From JAJEFO01 sp965221845 (GTDB lineage Bacteria > Pseudomonadota > Alphaproteobacteria > Rhodobacterales > Rhodobacteraceae): a stretch of DNA of 64,000 nucleotides. Location of the stretch: NCBI GenBank assembly GCA_965221845.1, contig OZ244919.1:3224001-3288000 (forward strand), written 5' to 3'. The number at the start of each line of letters is the position of its first letter. Positions within the stretch are counted from its first letter, which is position 1. This document shows positions 55,885 to 64,000 of the stretch, one piece after another. Below the pieces are notes generated by a model that worked only from the letters and a program-made list of their open reading frames with translations, ran no database searches and was not told the origin of the DNA. The position numbers and the translations under genes are program-made.

Positions 55885-56106
55885 ATGACCGGCCCTCCGC
55901 CTTCGTTCCTCGACGAGATCTACGGCGCGCAGGCGCTGGGAGCGCTTCTCGCCGGTGACCTCGAGTCTGCGCTCGACGCGCTCGGGCGGGCCTCGACGCG
56001 GTACGTGGCCGGATTCCTCTGCCGGCTCGGCCTGCTGATGCCGAGCATCTCGGCGCGTCTTGCATGCGGGCTGGCACGCCGCTGGCTTTCACGACTTCGG
56101 GGCTGA
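55885..56106 (+). CDS. Small hypothetical protein
   Basis: 73 residues: SFLDEIYGAQALGALLAGDL, then DALGRASTRYVAGFLCRLGL, ending in an arginine-rich tail. No family recognised. Protein-like composition and a compact start suggest a real gene, although the ribosome-binding site is weak (GGAACG). First gene of the plus-strand cassette. Confidence 0.4.
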   Translation: MTGPPPSFLDEIYGAQALGALLAGDLESALDALGRASTRYVAGFLCRLGLLMPSISARLACGLARRWLSRLRG

Positions 56107-56449
56107 CTCCGGGACCAACCCCGCACCGCCGCCTCCGGCTGCTCGGCCGCGGCGGTCTCGGTACAGGCATCGAGCGAGCGGCCGATCGGCAAATCCGGCC
56201 GACCGCGGCGAGCGCTTCGGTCCGTCCCGCCGCACGCGGTCACGAACGCGCGCGGAGAATCCGGCGCCCCGGAGAGTCCGGGTTCGGCCAGGGGAGGGGC
56301 GCGGCGGCCGGGGTTGCGTAGAGCGCGACCCGGTGCGTCGGCTCGGGGACACGGGTCCGACCCGAGCACACTCAGCACGCCGCACGCTTCGGCTGCCGGG
56401 GTCCTGCCAGCCACGGCCAGCGTCCCCCTTGTTCTCCGAGGAATTGACC
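56107..56449. other. Intergenic spacer, nothing recognised
   Basis: 343 bp of GC-rich DNA between two small plus-strand genes. The genes in this cassette are each separated by such 100-350 bp spacers, suggesting separate transcription starts and not one tight operon. Confidence 0.3.
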
Positions 56450-56926
56450 ATGCTCTACCACGACGCCGCGACCGAGCGGGCCGCGGGCCTGCTCATCGAC
56501 GCCAAGCCGAGCCCCGGCAGCCGGCTCGACGCCTTTCTCCTTCTCGCCGGCGAGGAGCACCTGTGGCGCACCGCCGGCCCCGGCGCGGAATTCGCCGAGG
56601 CCGTTCGCCGGTACGAGGCCGCGACCGGCCGGGTGCTGCCGCGGGAGGCGTCGCTGCCGTCGTTCGGCGCGGTCAAGTGGCGGCGCGCCGAGCGCCGCGG
56701 CGAGGTGGCGGTGTGGCTCGCCGGGCGCTTCCTCGGCTGGCTCGCCAGCCGGAGCCGCGGCCGCTCGGACGCCGGTGACTGGCGGGCGGAGGAGCGGCTT
56801 CTCGTCGGAGTCGGGATAGCGCGCGAGACGGCGCGAATCGAGCCTCCCCGCATGCTGCTCGATGCGGAGCTCCGGGTCATCGAGCTCGCGCGCGTACACG
56901 TCGTCGGGCATGGCGCGGGCGTGTGA
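56450..56926 (+). CDS. Hypothetical protein of the plus-strand cassette
   Basis: 158 residues from ATG 56450, with a CGAGGA ribosome-binding site 8 bp upstream. No family recognised. The sequence is regular and protein-like: TERAAGLLIDAKPSPGSRLD, LLLAGEEHLWRTAGPGAEFA, RRYEAATGRVLPREASLPSF. No membrane segment or catalytic motif is evident. Confidence 0.55.
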   Translation: MLYHDAATERAAGLLIDAKPSPGSRLDAFLLLAGEEHLWRTAGPGAEFAEAVRRYEAATGRVLPREASLPSFGAVKWRRAERRGEVAVWLAGRFLGWLASRSRGRSDAGDWRAEERLLVGVGIARETARIEPPRMLLDAELRVIELARVHVVGHGAGV

Positions 56927-57057
56927 TTCGAGAGATTGCCGGAGCACACCGGGAGGTGGCCGGGAGCCGGGGAGGCGGACGGAGGGCGCGCTCCGGAGGA
57001 GGCCCGGAGAGAGCGGCCGGGACGCGCCGGAGCGACCGTTTCACACGGGAGGACGAC

Positions 57058-57975
57058 ATGAACGCGAACACCCACCTCATCCACGCCATCGCCGACGCCC
57101 TCATCGAGGCGCACGGCGAGGATGCGACCGAGTGGCTCGAGGGCGGGGGCCGCGCGGAAGTCGAGCGTGGCGTCGTCGGCTGGCTCGCTGCGATTGCCGA
57201 AGGCGCCTGGATCGATCGGCCCGAGGACATCCTCGTCCTGCGTGCGCTCCGGCACGTCGAGCACGTCGTCGAGCTCGAGGGCGGCGCGCGCATCGAGGCC
57301 CGGATCCGCGCGCTCGTCGACGAGGACTGGCACGGACGGCGGCGCGGCGCAAAGGCGCGCATCGGGGAGGTCTTCGCGCACGAGCTTCTTCTCGGCGAAA
57401 CGGGCGAGCCGTTCGAGTCCATCGAATACGCTTGGCGCGAGCACGGCGAGGCGGTACGCGGCGAGGACGACGAGCAGCCGTGGAACGCGGCGCCGCCGCT
57501 CTGCGACAGCAAGACCGGGGTCGAGGCGTGCCTCGCCGAGGCGCGCTACGTCGAGCGCCGGGTCCCATTCCTGGACCTGCCGGGACGGGTGCGCCAAGCG
57601 AAGGCGATGGCGGACGCGGGCGACGAGCGCGGCTGGACGCCGGTCGACGAAGGTCCGGTGTTCCGGTACGTGAGGTGGATCCGCGAGGACGGCGAGGAGC
57701 GGACGGTTCCGCCCGACTTGCGGCTTCGCACGGTCTACCTGGTCGAGCTCGTGTGTCCTCCGGACCGCTCGGTGGTGCTCGCCGAGGAGGGGTTCCGGGG
57801 GCGGATCGAGGACATGGCCTCGAACGCGGTCGCCAACGCGCGGACGAGCGACCGGTGGCGCGTCGGTCCAACCGAGCCGATCCGCGTAAAGCGCATCGAG
57901 TACGACCTCGACGAGCGCACGCACGTTCCGGTGCCGGCCGCTTGGCGGGCGGCGCCGAGCCGCGATTCCGCATGA
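57058..57975 (+). CDS. Hypothetical protein of the plus-strand cassette
   Basis: 305 residues from ATG 57058 behind GGGAGGACGAC. It is very acidic in the first two thirds (IEAHGEDATEWLEGGGRAEV, HVEHVVELEGGARIEARIRA). The last third has strand-rich segments (RYVRWIREDGEERTVPPDLR, RTVYLVELVCPPDRSVVLAE), then VPVPAAWR at the end. No family recognised. Such acidic unknowns are common on plasmids and integrative elements. Confidence 0.6.
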   Translation: MNANTHLIHAIADALIEAHGEDATEWLEGGGRAEVERGVVGWLAAIAEGAWIDRPEDILVLRALRHVEHVVELEGGARIEARIRALVDEDWHGRRRGAKARIGEVFAHELLLGETGEPFESIEYAWREHGEAVRGEDDEQPWNAAPPLCDSKTGVEACLAEARYVERRVPFLDLPGRVRQAKAMADAGDERGWTPVDEGPVFRYVRWIREDGEERTVPPDLRLRTVYLVELVCPPDRSVVLAEEGFRGRIEDMASNAVANARTSDRWRVGPTEPIRVKRIEYDLDERTHVPVPAAWRAAPSRDSA

Positions 57976-58164
57976 GCCCGAACCCCGGCGGGCGCAATCC
58001 TCCCACGCCCGCAGGCGTAACGCGCGACGGTGTAGCCTTCGACTCCGAGCCGCCGCCCGGCGCCCGCTCCACCGCTTGACCCCGATCGGCTGCGCGCCGA
58101 CGCGGCCCTCCTTGCCTCGCCCTGCCACCGCAGATTCCGGCGGCCGTCCCGATCGCCAACGCCT

Positions 58165-58442
58165 GCTCACGGCATCCTTGAGCGCCGTGCCCGCCTTGAA
58201 CCCAGGCGCCGCCGAAGCCGGTATTGAAACCGCTTCGCCGAACCGCGGATTACGGGCCATGGGCGCCGGCCGGCTCTTCGTCATGAACGTCTCGAACCCC
58301 GCGGTCCGCACGTCCTCGTTCCTCGCCAGCAGCTCGTCGATCGTCTCGAACACCGTGTCGACCGCGCCCGTGGCCGACGACTTGGTCAAACCCATCCGCC
58401 CGGCCAGCCGGTCGGCAGTCCGGACTTGTTCGTCCTGCTCAT
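58165..58442 (-). pseudogene. HU-family gene remnant with frameshift
   Basis: The ATG at 58442 begins MSRTNKSGL, then one base is missing at about 58415 (CTGCCGAC where CTGGTCGAC is expected). The HU reading continues in another frame: RLAGRMGLTKSSATGAVDTV, FETIDELLARNEDVRTAGFE, and ARNPRFGEAVSIPASAAPGF with KAGTALKDAV. Several conserved residues are also changed (FGTF to FETF; the RNPRTGE arm to RNPRFGE). It is distinct from the intact HU gene at 8930-9205. Confidence 0.7.
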
Positions 58443-58615
58443 CGCTTCTTCGCCACCACCGTGAACGGTAGCGCGTCCGCACGCCTTCGCTCGGTCGCAA
58501 CCCCGGACCGGGAATCATGGCCCGTCCCCCCACGCGGGCCGACCACGCCGTTCGGCTCGACATTGCGGAGCAGCGTGACGTGGCACTGCCAGGACAAGCT
58601 CGGCGGTACACGGTC

Positions 58616-59308
58616 CTACGCGGTCGCGAGCGCCACGACGCACTCGGGGTCGTCGTTGCGAGGATTGTTCACCCGGAGATCGACCCGGTGCATTGCGAGC
58701 CAATCCTCGGGCGCCGGTCCGAGCCGGACATCCTCGCCCGTGAGCCAGGGCCCGAACGCCTCCACGGGCAAAATCACCGGCATCCGGTGATGCAGCGCGC
58801 ACATGGCCGCGGACGCTTCGGTGGTGAGGATGGTGAAGGTCTCCACGACCTCGCCCGGCCGGCGCTCTGCCAGCGAGCCCCGCAGCGCCGCGCCCTCGGG
58901 CACACGCCAGCCCTCCCATAGTCCGGCCAACGCCATCGGTCGGCCGTCGCGCCGGGCGATGAGCCAGGGCTGGCGGACCGAGCCCTCGCGGCGCCACTCG
59001 TAGAACCCGTCCACCGGGACCAGGCACCGCCGCTTCGAGAACGCCGCCCGGAATGCGGGCTTGACCGCGGCGGTTTCGGCTCGGGCGTTGATGAGCTTGT
59101 TACCGACGGTGGGGTCCTTCGCCCAAGCCGGAATGAGCCCCCACCGGACCAAAGAGAGCCGGCGCCCGCCGGCGTCGTTCCGCACGACGGCCGCGCTCTG
59201 GCTCGGTGCGAGGTTGTAGCGCGGGCGAAGGTTCGCTGCCGGACCAATCAGACTCAGAAACGCATGCACCTCGCGCCATGAAAAGCGTTGAGTGAACCTC
59301 CCGCACAT
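58616..59308 (-). CDS. SOS response-associated peptidase (SRAP/HMCES-like)
   Basis: 230 residues from ATG 59308, MCGRFTQRF; the catalytic Cys2 follows processing of Met1. NARAET holds the conserved asparagine and glutamate region, VDGFYEWR the catalytic glutamate, and HHRMPVIL the histidine. SRAP proteins cross-link to abasic sites in single-stranded DNA and protect them. The gene is the only minus-strand intact gene among the cassette. Members are frequent on plasmids and phages, where they may protect single-stranded DNA during transfer. Confidence 0.92.
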   Translation of the reverse strand: MCGRFTQRFSWREVHAFLSLIGPAANLRPRYNLAPSQSAAVVRNDAGGRRLSLVRWGLIPAWAKDPTVGNKLINARAETAAVKPAFRAAFSKRRCLVPVDGFYEWRREGSVRQPWLIARRDGRPMALAGLWEGWRVPEGAALRGSLAERRPGEVVETFTILTTEASAAMCALHHRMPVILPVEAFGPWLTGEDVRLGPAPEDWLAMHRVDLRVNNPRNDDPECVVALATA

Positions 59309-59857
59309 GTTCCGGAGGCTACCCGCGAGAGCGGGAGCGGCGCCAGTCCCGGAATGAGTCGCGCCCCTCGGTCGGCATTCCCTGTTGGCCGTCAGGGAGT
59401 GGCCTGGACGGTTCCCGGGGCGCGCAGTGAATTCTGCGCGCGAGGTCCCGACCCGACAATCGACCTGGGGCACGTCGGCTGTAGGCGGCGAGCCCGCGCG
59501 CTGTCGGCCTCGGTCGCATTCTCCCCCTGCGCGCGCTCGCGTCCGGCTCGCCCAGCTCCCTGCTCTCCTGCGCGCGGCCTGAGCGTGAGCGCCGCGACCT
59601 GACCGGCGGGCATCCCCTGCGCGCCGGATTTCGACCGCCTGATCCTCCCCGACGCGCTCGCCTCGCCTGGTCATCCCCGGTGCGGTTCCGGTGCGGCCGG
59701 CCCGCGACCTGCGAGCCGGTGAACGCCGGCGCGTTCGCCGCCGTCGTCCGTCGAGCCGCCAGGAGGCCGAGCCGGGCGGCGGCCGGTCGAGGCGCGTGTG
59801 GCCGAGCGAGTCCGCCGCGCCCGTCCCACGCAATCCGCCCGACCGGGGAAGTCCGCC
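59309..59857. other. Divergent intergenic region, no gene seen
   Basis: 549 bp between the SRAP gene and the next plus-strand gene. No motif-bearing frame was found. It must hold promoters for both directions. Confidence 0.35.
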
Positions 59858-60097
59858 ATGTCCACCAACATCTCCGAGCAGCACCGCCACGCCTTCGAGG
59901 CCCTGACGAGCGGCCGCTACGACAACTTCGCTCTGTTCTCCTGTTTCATCGACGGCTCGCCCGGCGCCGCCATCGTTGCCGTCAACCCGCGCCCGCCGGC
60001 CGAGGAAGGCGCGGCGGCCGAGTACGCCGTTCAGCCCCTGTTCGTCTCAGTCACCCCGGCGATGACGATCACCAACCACGACGGCGCCGAGGCGTGA
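59858..60097 (+). CDS. Small conserved-looking protein next to a PAPS-reductase-like gene
   Basis: 79 residues from ATG 59858: EQHRHAFEALTSGRYDNFAL, SCFIDGSPGAAIVAVN, then YAVQPLFVSVTPAMTITNHD. It looks like a single small alpha/beta domain. Its stop overlaps the GTG start of the PP-loop gene (GTGA), so the two are coupled. I believe similar small proteins precede such genes on alphaproteobacterial plasmids, but no function is known to me. Confidence 0.65.
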   Translation: MSTNISEQHRHAFEALTSGRYDNFALFSCFIDGSPGAAIVAVNPRPPAEEGAAAEYAVQPLFVSVTPAMTITNHDGAEA

Positions 60098-60957
60098 GCG
60101 GCGGCTCGCCGCTTCGCCGCCGTCCCGAGCTCCTCGTCCCTCCCGCGTGCCGCGCGCTCATCGAGCGCGGCGCGCTCGTCGCCGTCAGTCACTCCGGCGG
60201 CAAGGACAGCCAGTGCATGACGATTCTGCTGTCGCGCATCGTTCCCCGCGAGCAGCTCCTCGTCGTCCATGCGCCGCTCGGCGAGGTCGAGTGGCCCGGC
60301 ACCGTCGAGCACATCGAGCGCACGATTCCGCCGGACGTGCCCCTCGTCCTCGCCCCGGTCGCGTCGGGCAAAACCCTGCTCGACCGCATCGAGGAACGGG
60401 GCATGTTCCCGTCGAGCTCGGCGCGCTGGTGCACCTCGGATTTCAAGAGGACGCCCATCGAGCGCGAGCTCCGCCGCTATCTCAAGGCCCATCCGCGCTT
60501 CGGTGGCCGCATCGTCAACGCGATGGGGATGCGCGCCTCGGAGAGCGCCGCGCGCTCGAAGCTCACGCCCTGGCGGCGCAGCGACCGCAGCAGCCGGGCG
60601 GGTCGGGAGTGGTTCGACTGGCTTCCCATTCACGGCTTCGAGAAGGCGGAGGTGTTCCGCATCATCCGCGACGCCGGCCAGTCGCCGCACTGGGCCTACG
60701 CCGCCGGCATGTCGCGACTCAGTTGCTCGTTCTGCATCCTCGCCTCGCGCGCCGACCTTTGCCGGGCGGCGGAGCTGAGGCGCACCCTCTATCGCCAGTA
60801 CGTCCACTTGGAGCGGCGCATCGGCCACACGCTGTCGCCGACCGGCGTGCCCCTGCCTCAGTTGACCGGCATTCCGGTTGAGCCCGCTCCCGCCTCGTTG
60901 CGCCCCTGCGAGCGCCTTCGCCTCGGCCATCGCGCCACACCTTCCGCCTGCCCGTAG
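60094..60957 (+). CDS. Phosphoadenosine-phosphosulfate-reductase-like PP-loop protein
   Basis: 287 residues from GTG 60094. The PP-loop ATP-binding motif is AVSHSGGKDSQCMTILLSR. Later elements include RWCTSDFKRTPIERELR and an SCSFC cysteine pair, which with the RWC cysteine could bind an Fe-S cluster. This fits PAPS-reductase-related enzymes (also DndC-like) that activate a substrate by adenylation or transfer sulfur. No cysteine-biosynthesis genes are nearby, so assimilatory sulfate reduction is unlikely; nucleic-acid or small-molecule modification is the better guess. Confidence 0.75.
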   Translation: MSGGSPLRRRPELLVPPACRALIERGALVAVSHSGGKDSQCMTILLSRIVPREQLLVVHAPLGEVEWPGTVEHIERTIPPDVPLVLAPVASGKTLLDRIEERGMFPSSSARWCTSDFKRTPIERELRRYLKAHPRFGGRIVNAMGMRASESAARSKLTPWRRSDRSSRAGREWFDWLPIHGFEKAEVFRIIRDAGQSPHWAYAAGMSRLSCSFCILASRADLCRAAELRRTLYRQYVHLERRIGHTLSPTGVPLPQLTGIPVEPAPASLRPCERLRLGHRATPSACP

Positions 60958-61123
60958 GCCGCCGTTCCCGGCCGCTCCACGCCTCCCGCCCCGTTCGCCA
61001 TTCCTCTCCCACCCGTCCTCGGCGCCCGCCGACGCGAGCCGGAGTCGGGTCCGGGAGGGGGCGAGGCCGGCGAGGGGGAGCGAGTCCCCCGGTGCCGGCC
61101 GAGCGTCCGAAGGGGAGGCACCG

Positions 61124-61696
61124 ATGCGCATCTACGCACGAACCGAGGTCTGCGGCTTTCGCTATTTGCGCCAGATGTGGGGCGAGCTCAGCAACTTCTT
61201 CCCCCTGGCCGTCCCGATCACCGCCGGCCCCTGGACGTTCATCACATCCGAGGCCCTGTACCAGGCCGCGAAGTTCGCCGCGCGTCCGGACGTCCAGCGG
61301 CGCATCGCCGAGGCGCCGACTCCGAAGGCGGCGGCCATCGGCCGCACCCCGGGTCTCGGCATCGACCCCGGCTGGAACGCGCAGCGCGTCGACGTCATGC
61401 GCTGGGTGCTGCGGATGAAGCGCGAGACGAACCGCGTCGCGATTGACGCGGTGCTGGCCGCGACCGGCGAGCGTCCCATCGTCGAGGTCTCGATACGCGA
61501 CCCCTGGTGGGGCGCGCGGCCCGTGGCCGACCGCTACGAGGGCCGCAACGTCCTCGGGCGGCTGTGGATGGAGCTCCGCCAACAGCTTCGCGACGGCCAC
61601 CCGGCGGCGCGCTCCAGCGCCTGGCTCGACCGCATCGAGGTCGGCTGCCTCGCAGGCCCCGCCGCCGTTCCGCACACCGCCCTGGAGGCCGCCTGA
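61124..61696 (+). CDS. NADAR (RibX/YbiA-like) family protein
   Basis: 190 residues from ATG 61124, behind AGGGGAGG. The NADAR pattern is clear: ELSNFFPLAVPI, then FITSEALYQAAKFAARPDVQ, EAPTPKAAAIGR, and ILGRLWMELRQQL near NVLGRLWMELR. The family contains N-glycosidases acting on riboflavin intermediates and ADP-ribosylation-linked enzymes that remove ADP-ribose from guanine in DNA or NAD-derived metabolites. In mobile elements NADAR proteins can act in ADP-ribose-based conflict. The substrate here is unknown. Confidence 0.8.
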   Translation: MRIYARTEVCGFRYLRQMWGELSNFFPLAVPITAGPWTFITSEALYQAAKFAARPDVQRRIAEAPTPKAAAIGRTPGLGIDPGWNAQRVDVMRWVLRMKRETNRVAIDAVLAATGERPIVEVSIRDPWWGARPVADRYEGRNVLGRLWMELRQQLRDGHPAARSSAWLDRIEVGCLAGPAAVPHTALEAA

Positions 61697-61835
61697 GCGC
61701 GGCATCCCCGCCGGCCTTGTGCCGTTCCGTCCTCGCCTGAGCGCCGGCAGGAGCCGGAGGGGCGCTCGGATGGAAGCGAGGCTCGGGCGTCCCGGAGGGT
61801 GCCCGCGCCGTCCCCCCGCCATTCGGAGCACCCCC

Positions 61836-62975
61836 ATGACCCAACCCGCCACCATCGCCGCGGACTACACGCTCCGCCCGAGCGAGCTCGCGGACACCCT
61901 CACGCTGCTCGTCGAGGCGCGCCAGCCGGCCATCGTGTGGGGCCCGCCCGGCTGCGCCAAGAGCGACATCGCCCGCCAGGTCGCCGCGGCCCTCGGGCGC
62001 CTCTACATCGACGTGCGCGCGCTGCTGCTCGACCCCGTGGACTTGCGCGGCATCCCCTGGCGCTCGATGAACGTGCTGGAACGCATGCTGGCCGAGATTG
62101 TCGTCCAGCAGTGTCACGCCGACGGCGTCGCGACGGACGTGCCCGCCATCGTCGAGCGCTACCAGGCGGTCGCGGAGCTCCTCGACCAGCGCACCCGCTG
62201 GGCGCCCCCGTCGTTCCTGCCCCCCTCGCACTCCGACGAGCAGTTCCTCATCAACCTCGAGGAGCTCCCGTCCGCGGTGCCGATGGTCCAGGCCGCGCTG
62301 TACCAGCTCGTTCTCGACCGCTGCGTCGGCGAGTACGCGCTGCCCGAGGGCGCAGCGCTCATCGCCTGCGGCAACCGCGAGACCGACCGCGGCGTGGTGC
62401 ACCGCATGCCGACCCCGCTCGCCTCGCGCTTCGTCCACCTCGAGGTCCGCGTCGATGCGAAGGACTGGTGCGCCTGGGGCGCGGCGAACGACATCGCGCC
62501 CGAGGTGCTGTTCTTCATCGAGCTCGAGCCGACGCTGCTGCACCACTTCGACCCGCAGTCGAAGGAGAAGGCATTCCCGTGCCCGCGGACCTGGGAGTTC
62601 GCGAGCAACATCGTCAAGCGCCGCAACGGCCTCGACCCCGCGGTCGAGCGGGCGCTGTTCCGCGGCACCGTGGGCGAGGCCGCGGCCGTCGAGTTCACCG
62701 CGTTCCTCAAGGTCTGCCGCGAGCTTCCGCACCCGCGGGCCATCGTCAACGACCCCGAGAACGCGGACATCCCGACCAACGCGAGCGCGCTGATGGCGCT
62801 CTGCGGTGCGCTCTACAAGCTCGCCACCGACGTCAACTTCGACGCCATCGTCACCTACGCGAAACGCCTTCGCCGCGAGGTCGGCGAGTCGCTGGTCGGC
62901 GCGTGCCTGCGCCGCACCCCCTCGCTCCAGCGCTCGCCCGGCTTCATCCGCTGGGCCGCGGCGAAGACCCAGTGA
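61836..62975 (+). CDS. MoxR-like AAA+ ATPase
   Basis: 379 residues from ATG 61836. Walker A is VWGPPGCAKSDIAR (34-47). A Walker-B-like LINLEELPSAVPMVQAAL follows, then sensor-1 LIACGNRETDRGVVHRMPTP, and the arginine finger ASRFVHLEV. MoxR/CobS-like ATPases work with von Willebrand-domain or DUF3150-type partners as chaperones that remodel or load metal into targets. The next genes include a DUF3150-like protein, which fits. Two other strands have open frames here but lack motifs. Confidence 0.85.
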   Translation: MTQPATIAADYTLRPSELADTLTLLVEARQPAIVWGPPGCAKSDIARQVAAALGRLYIDVRALLLDPVDLRGIPWRSMNVLERMLAEIVVQQCHADGVATDVPAIVERYQAVAELLDQRTRWAPPSFLPPSHSDEQFLINLEELPSAVPMVQAALYQLVLDRCVGEYALPEGAALIACGNRETDRGVVHRMPTPLASRFVHLEVRVDAKDWCAWGAANDIAPEVLFFIELEPTLLHHFDPQSKEKAFPCPRTWEFASNIVKRRNGLDPAVERALFRGTVGEAAAVEFTAFLKVCRELPHPRAIVNDPENADIPTNASALMALCGALYKLATDVNFDAIVTYAKRLRREVGESLVGACLRRTPSLQRSPGFIRWAAAKTQ

Positions 62976-62986
62976 GGGAGGCGCCC

Positions 62987-63292
62987 ATGCTCTGGCCGTT
63001 CATCCACTACCCCGCAGGTTCCGCGCCCTCGCGCGAGTGCGCGGTGCGCGCACCGAGCCTCGATGCCGCTCGGGCCAGGCTCGCCCGCGCCCTCGACGTC
63101 CCCGCCTGGACGCTTCGTGCGCTCGGGCCGGGGCCGACCCCGCCGACGGAGTCGCCCGCGGGCTGGCGCGTCACCCACTACCCGGCGGGCGACACCCCTT
63201 CGCGCGAGTACGCGGTGCGGGCGCCGAGCCTCGACGCCGCGAAGCGAACGCTCGCCGCCGCTCTCGGCGTTCCCGTGTGGACGCTCCGGTAG
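62987..63292 (+). CDS. Small protein made of two tandem ~45-residue repeats
   Basis: 101 residues from ATG 62987. Two near-identical units occur: WPFIHYPAGSAPSRECAVRA and WRVTHYPAGDTPSREYAVRA, each followed by PSLDAA, an alanine/arginine helix, and a final VPAWTLR or VPVWTLR. A proline-rich linker joins them. The duplication suggests a two-site binding protein. No family recognised. It lies 11 bp after the MoxR-like gene and 24 bp before the DUF3150-like gene, so it is probably co-transcribed. Confidence 0.65.
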   Translation: MLWPFIHYPAGSAPSRECAVRAPSLDAARARLARALDVPAWTLRALGPGPTPPTESPAGWRVTHYPAGDTPSREYAVRAPSLDAAKRTLAAALGVPVWTLR

Positions 63293-63316
63293 CAAAGCCC
63301 AAGGAGAACACGACCC

Positions 63317-64000
63317 ATGAACCTCACCGACGACGCCATGCAGGTCAGCTTGCGCATCACCGCCTGGTCCGGCCGGCGCCACGACCGCGAGGCGAGCAAT
63401 CACGTCGCCCTCGTACACGACGCCTCGGCCAGCGCCGGGCGCTACCACAAGCGCCTGCTCCCGAAGGCCGCCTTCGCCGCGCTCACCGCGACGGTGAGCG
63501 AGGCCCGCACGAAGCACTACGAGAACACCCTGCCCTGGGACGACCAGGGCTGGCGGCTGCTCACCGTCGCCAACTACGAGCACTACACCGCGCTCATGGA
63601 CGGGCTCCGCGAGCGCATGGTGCGCGAGCGCGCCCGCTTCATCGAGGACTACGAGGCCAACATCGACCAGGCCCGCCTCGACCTCGGCAAGCTCTTCCGC
63701 ATCGAGGACTACCCGTCGAAGGAGGCGCTCCAGGGCAAGTTCTCGCTCCGCTACCGCATCACCGAGGTCTCGGACCCCGAGCACTTCATGGCGAAGCTCG
63801 CGACCGACGACGTCGAGCGCATCCGGCGCGACATCGAGAGCGATGTCGAGGAGCGTCTGCACGGTGCGGTGGGCGACCTCTACCGCCGCTTCGGCGAGGC
63901 GATCGAGCGGGTCTCCGACCGGCTGCGCGAGGACGAGAACGGCAAGCCGCTCGTGTTCCGGGACTCCATGATCGAGAACATCCGCGAGCTCGTCGACGTG
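63317..64000 (+). CDS. DUF3150-like protein, truncated by the right window edge
   Basis: At least 228 residues from ATG 63317, with AAGGAG 11 bp upstream. It begins MNLTDDAMQVSLRITAWSGR and is rich in charged helices: FIEDYEANIDQARLDLGKLF, IEDYPSKEALQGKFSLRYRI, IRRDIESDVEERLHGAVGDL. It resembles DUF3150-domain proteins that accompany MoxR/CobS-like ATPases on phages and plasmids. The C-terminus lies outside the window. Confidence 0.55.
   Translation, partial: MNLTDDAMQVSLRITAWSGRRHDREASNHVALVHDASASAGRYHKRLLPKAAFAALTATVSEARTKHYENTLPWDDQGWRLLTVANYEHYTALMDGLRERMVRERARFIEDYEANIDQARLDLGKLFRIEDYPSKEALQGKFSLRYRITEVSDPEHFMAKLATDDVERIRRDIESDVEERLHGAVGDLYRRFGEAIERVSDRLREDENGKPLVFRDSMIENIRELVDV

Noticed and set aside
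56455..58611. 718-codon minus-strand open frame
   Set aside because: It overlaps two plus-strand genes with good ribosome-binding sites. Only its HU-like middle segment is meaningful, and that is reported as a pseudogene.
1..64000. CRISPR array, rRNA or tRNA genes
   Set aside because: No regularly spaced repeats, no cloverleaf with a GTTCGA T-loop and no rRNA-like conserved segments were found by eye. A covariance-model scan would be needed to exclude a tRNA completely.

Overview
The window looks like a GC-rich alphaproteobacterial chromosome, possibly an environmental or symbiotic lineage. The best taxonomic evidence is the core gene order murB-ddl-ftsQ-ftsA-ftsZ ... lpxC-bamD-recN, together with ccmE-argC, murI, an indolepyruvate ferredoxin oxidoreductase and a betaine-homocysteine methyltransferase. 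No rRNA, tRNA or CRISPR array was found. The layout is one core block (about 27.3-49 kb) between two accessory regions.

Left accessory region (1-27.3 kb). Nearly every intact gene lies on the minus strand, and the content is that of a defence and mobility island. In order it holds: a fragment of an AbiEii-like nucleotidyltransferase at the window edge; a tightly packed DNA methyltransferase / NurA-like nuclease / HerA-like ATPase operon; decayed autotransporter beta-barrels on both strands; two diverged copies of a ~190 bp repeat flanking a possible nuclease, a TIR/deoxyribosyltransferase-like protein and an HU protein; a McrA-like HNH nuclease; a DprA / phosphoribosyltransferase / secreted nuclease operon next to a CoiA-like gene; a DUF433/DUF5615 pair; a four-gene overlapping operon (MmeI-like methyltransferase, HEPN-like protein, helicase, GIY-YIG nuclease); a HigA antitoxin whose toxin was truncated by an IS30-family element; and IS110 and IS30 wreckage.

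Core block (27.3-49 kb). Cytochrome c maturation (ccmE), arginine synthesis (argC), cell wall (murI, ddl, murB), division (ftsQAZ), outer membrane (lpxC, bamD) and repair (recN) genes are all on the minus strand. Plus-strand genes are a LysR regulator divergent from the oxidoreductase, bmt behind a 28-base poly-C tract, and a three-gene ABC importer sitting between ftsZ and lpxC. The division cluster ends abruptly upstream of murB at an ISKra4-type transposase remnant.

Right accessory region (49-64 kb). Two tandem tyrosine recombinases mark a second island. Behind them is a two-gene module of a four-helix membrane protein and a soluble partner, which resembles RexAB or Kiwa in architecture. 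The rest (55.8-64 kb) is a plasmid- or ICE-like cassette of mostly plus-strand genes: several unknown proteins, an HU pseudogene, an SRAP peptidase, a PAPS-reductase-like PP-loop protein, a NADAR protein, a MoxR-like ATPase, a protein made of two tandem repeats and a truncated DUF3150-like gene.

All assignments come from reading motifs and gene order. No database search was possible.
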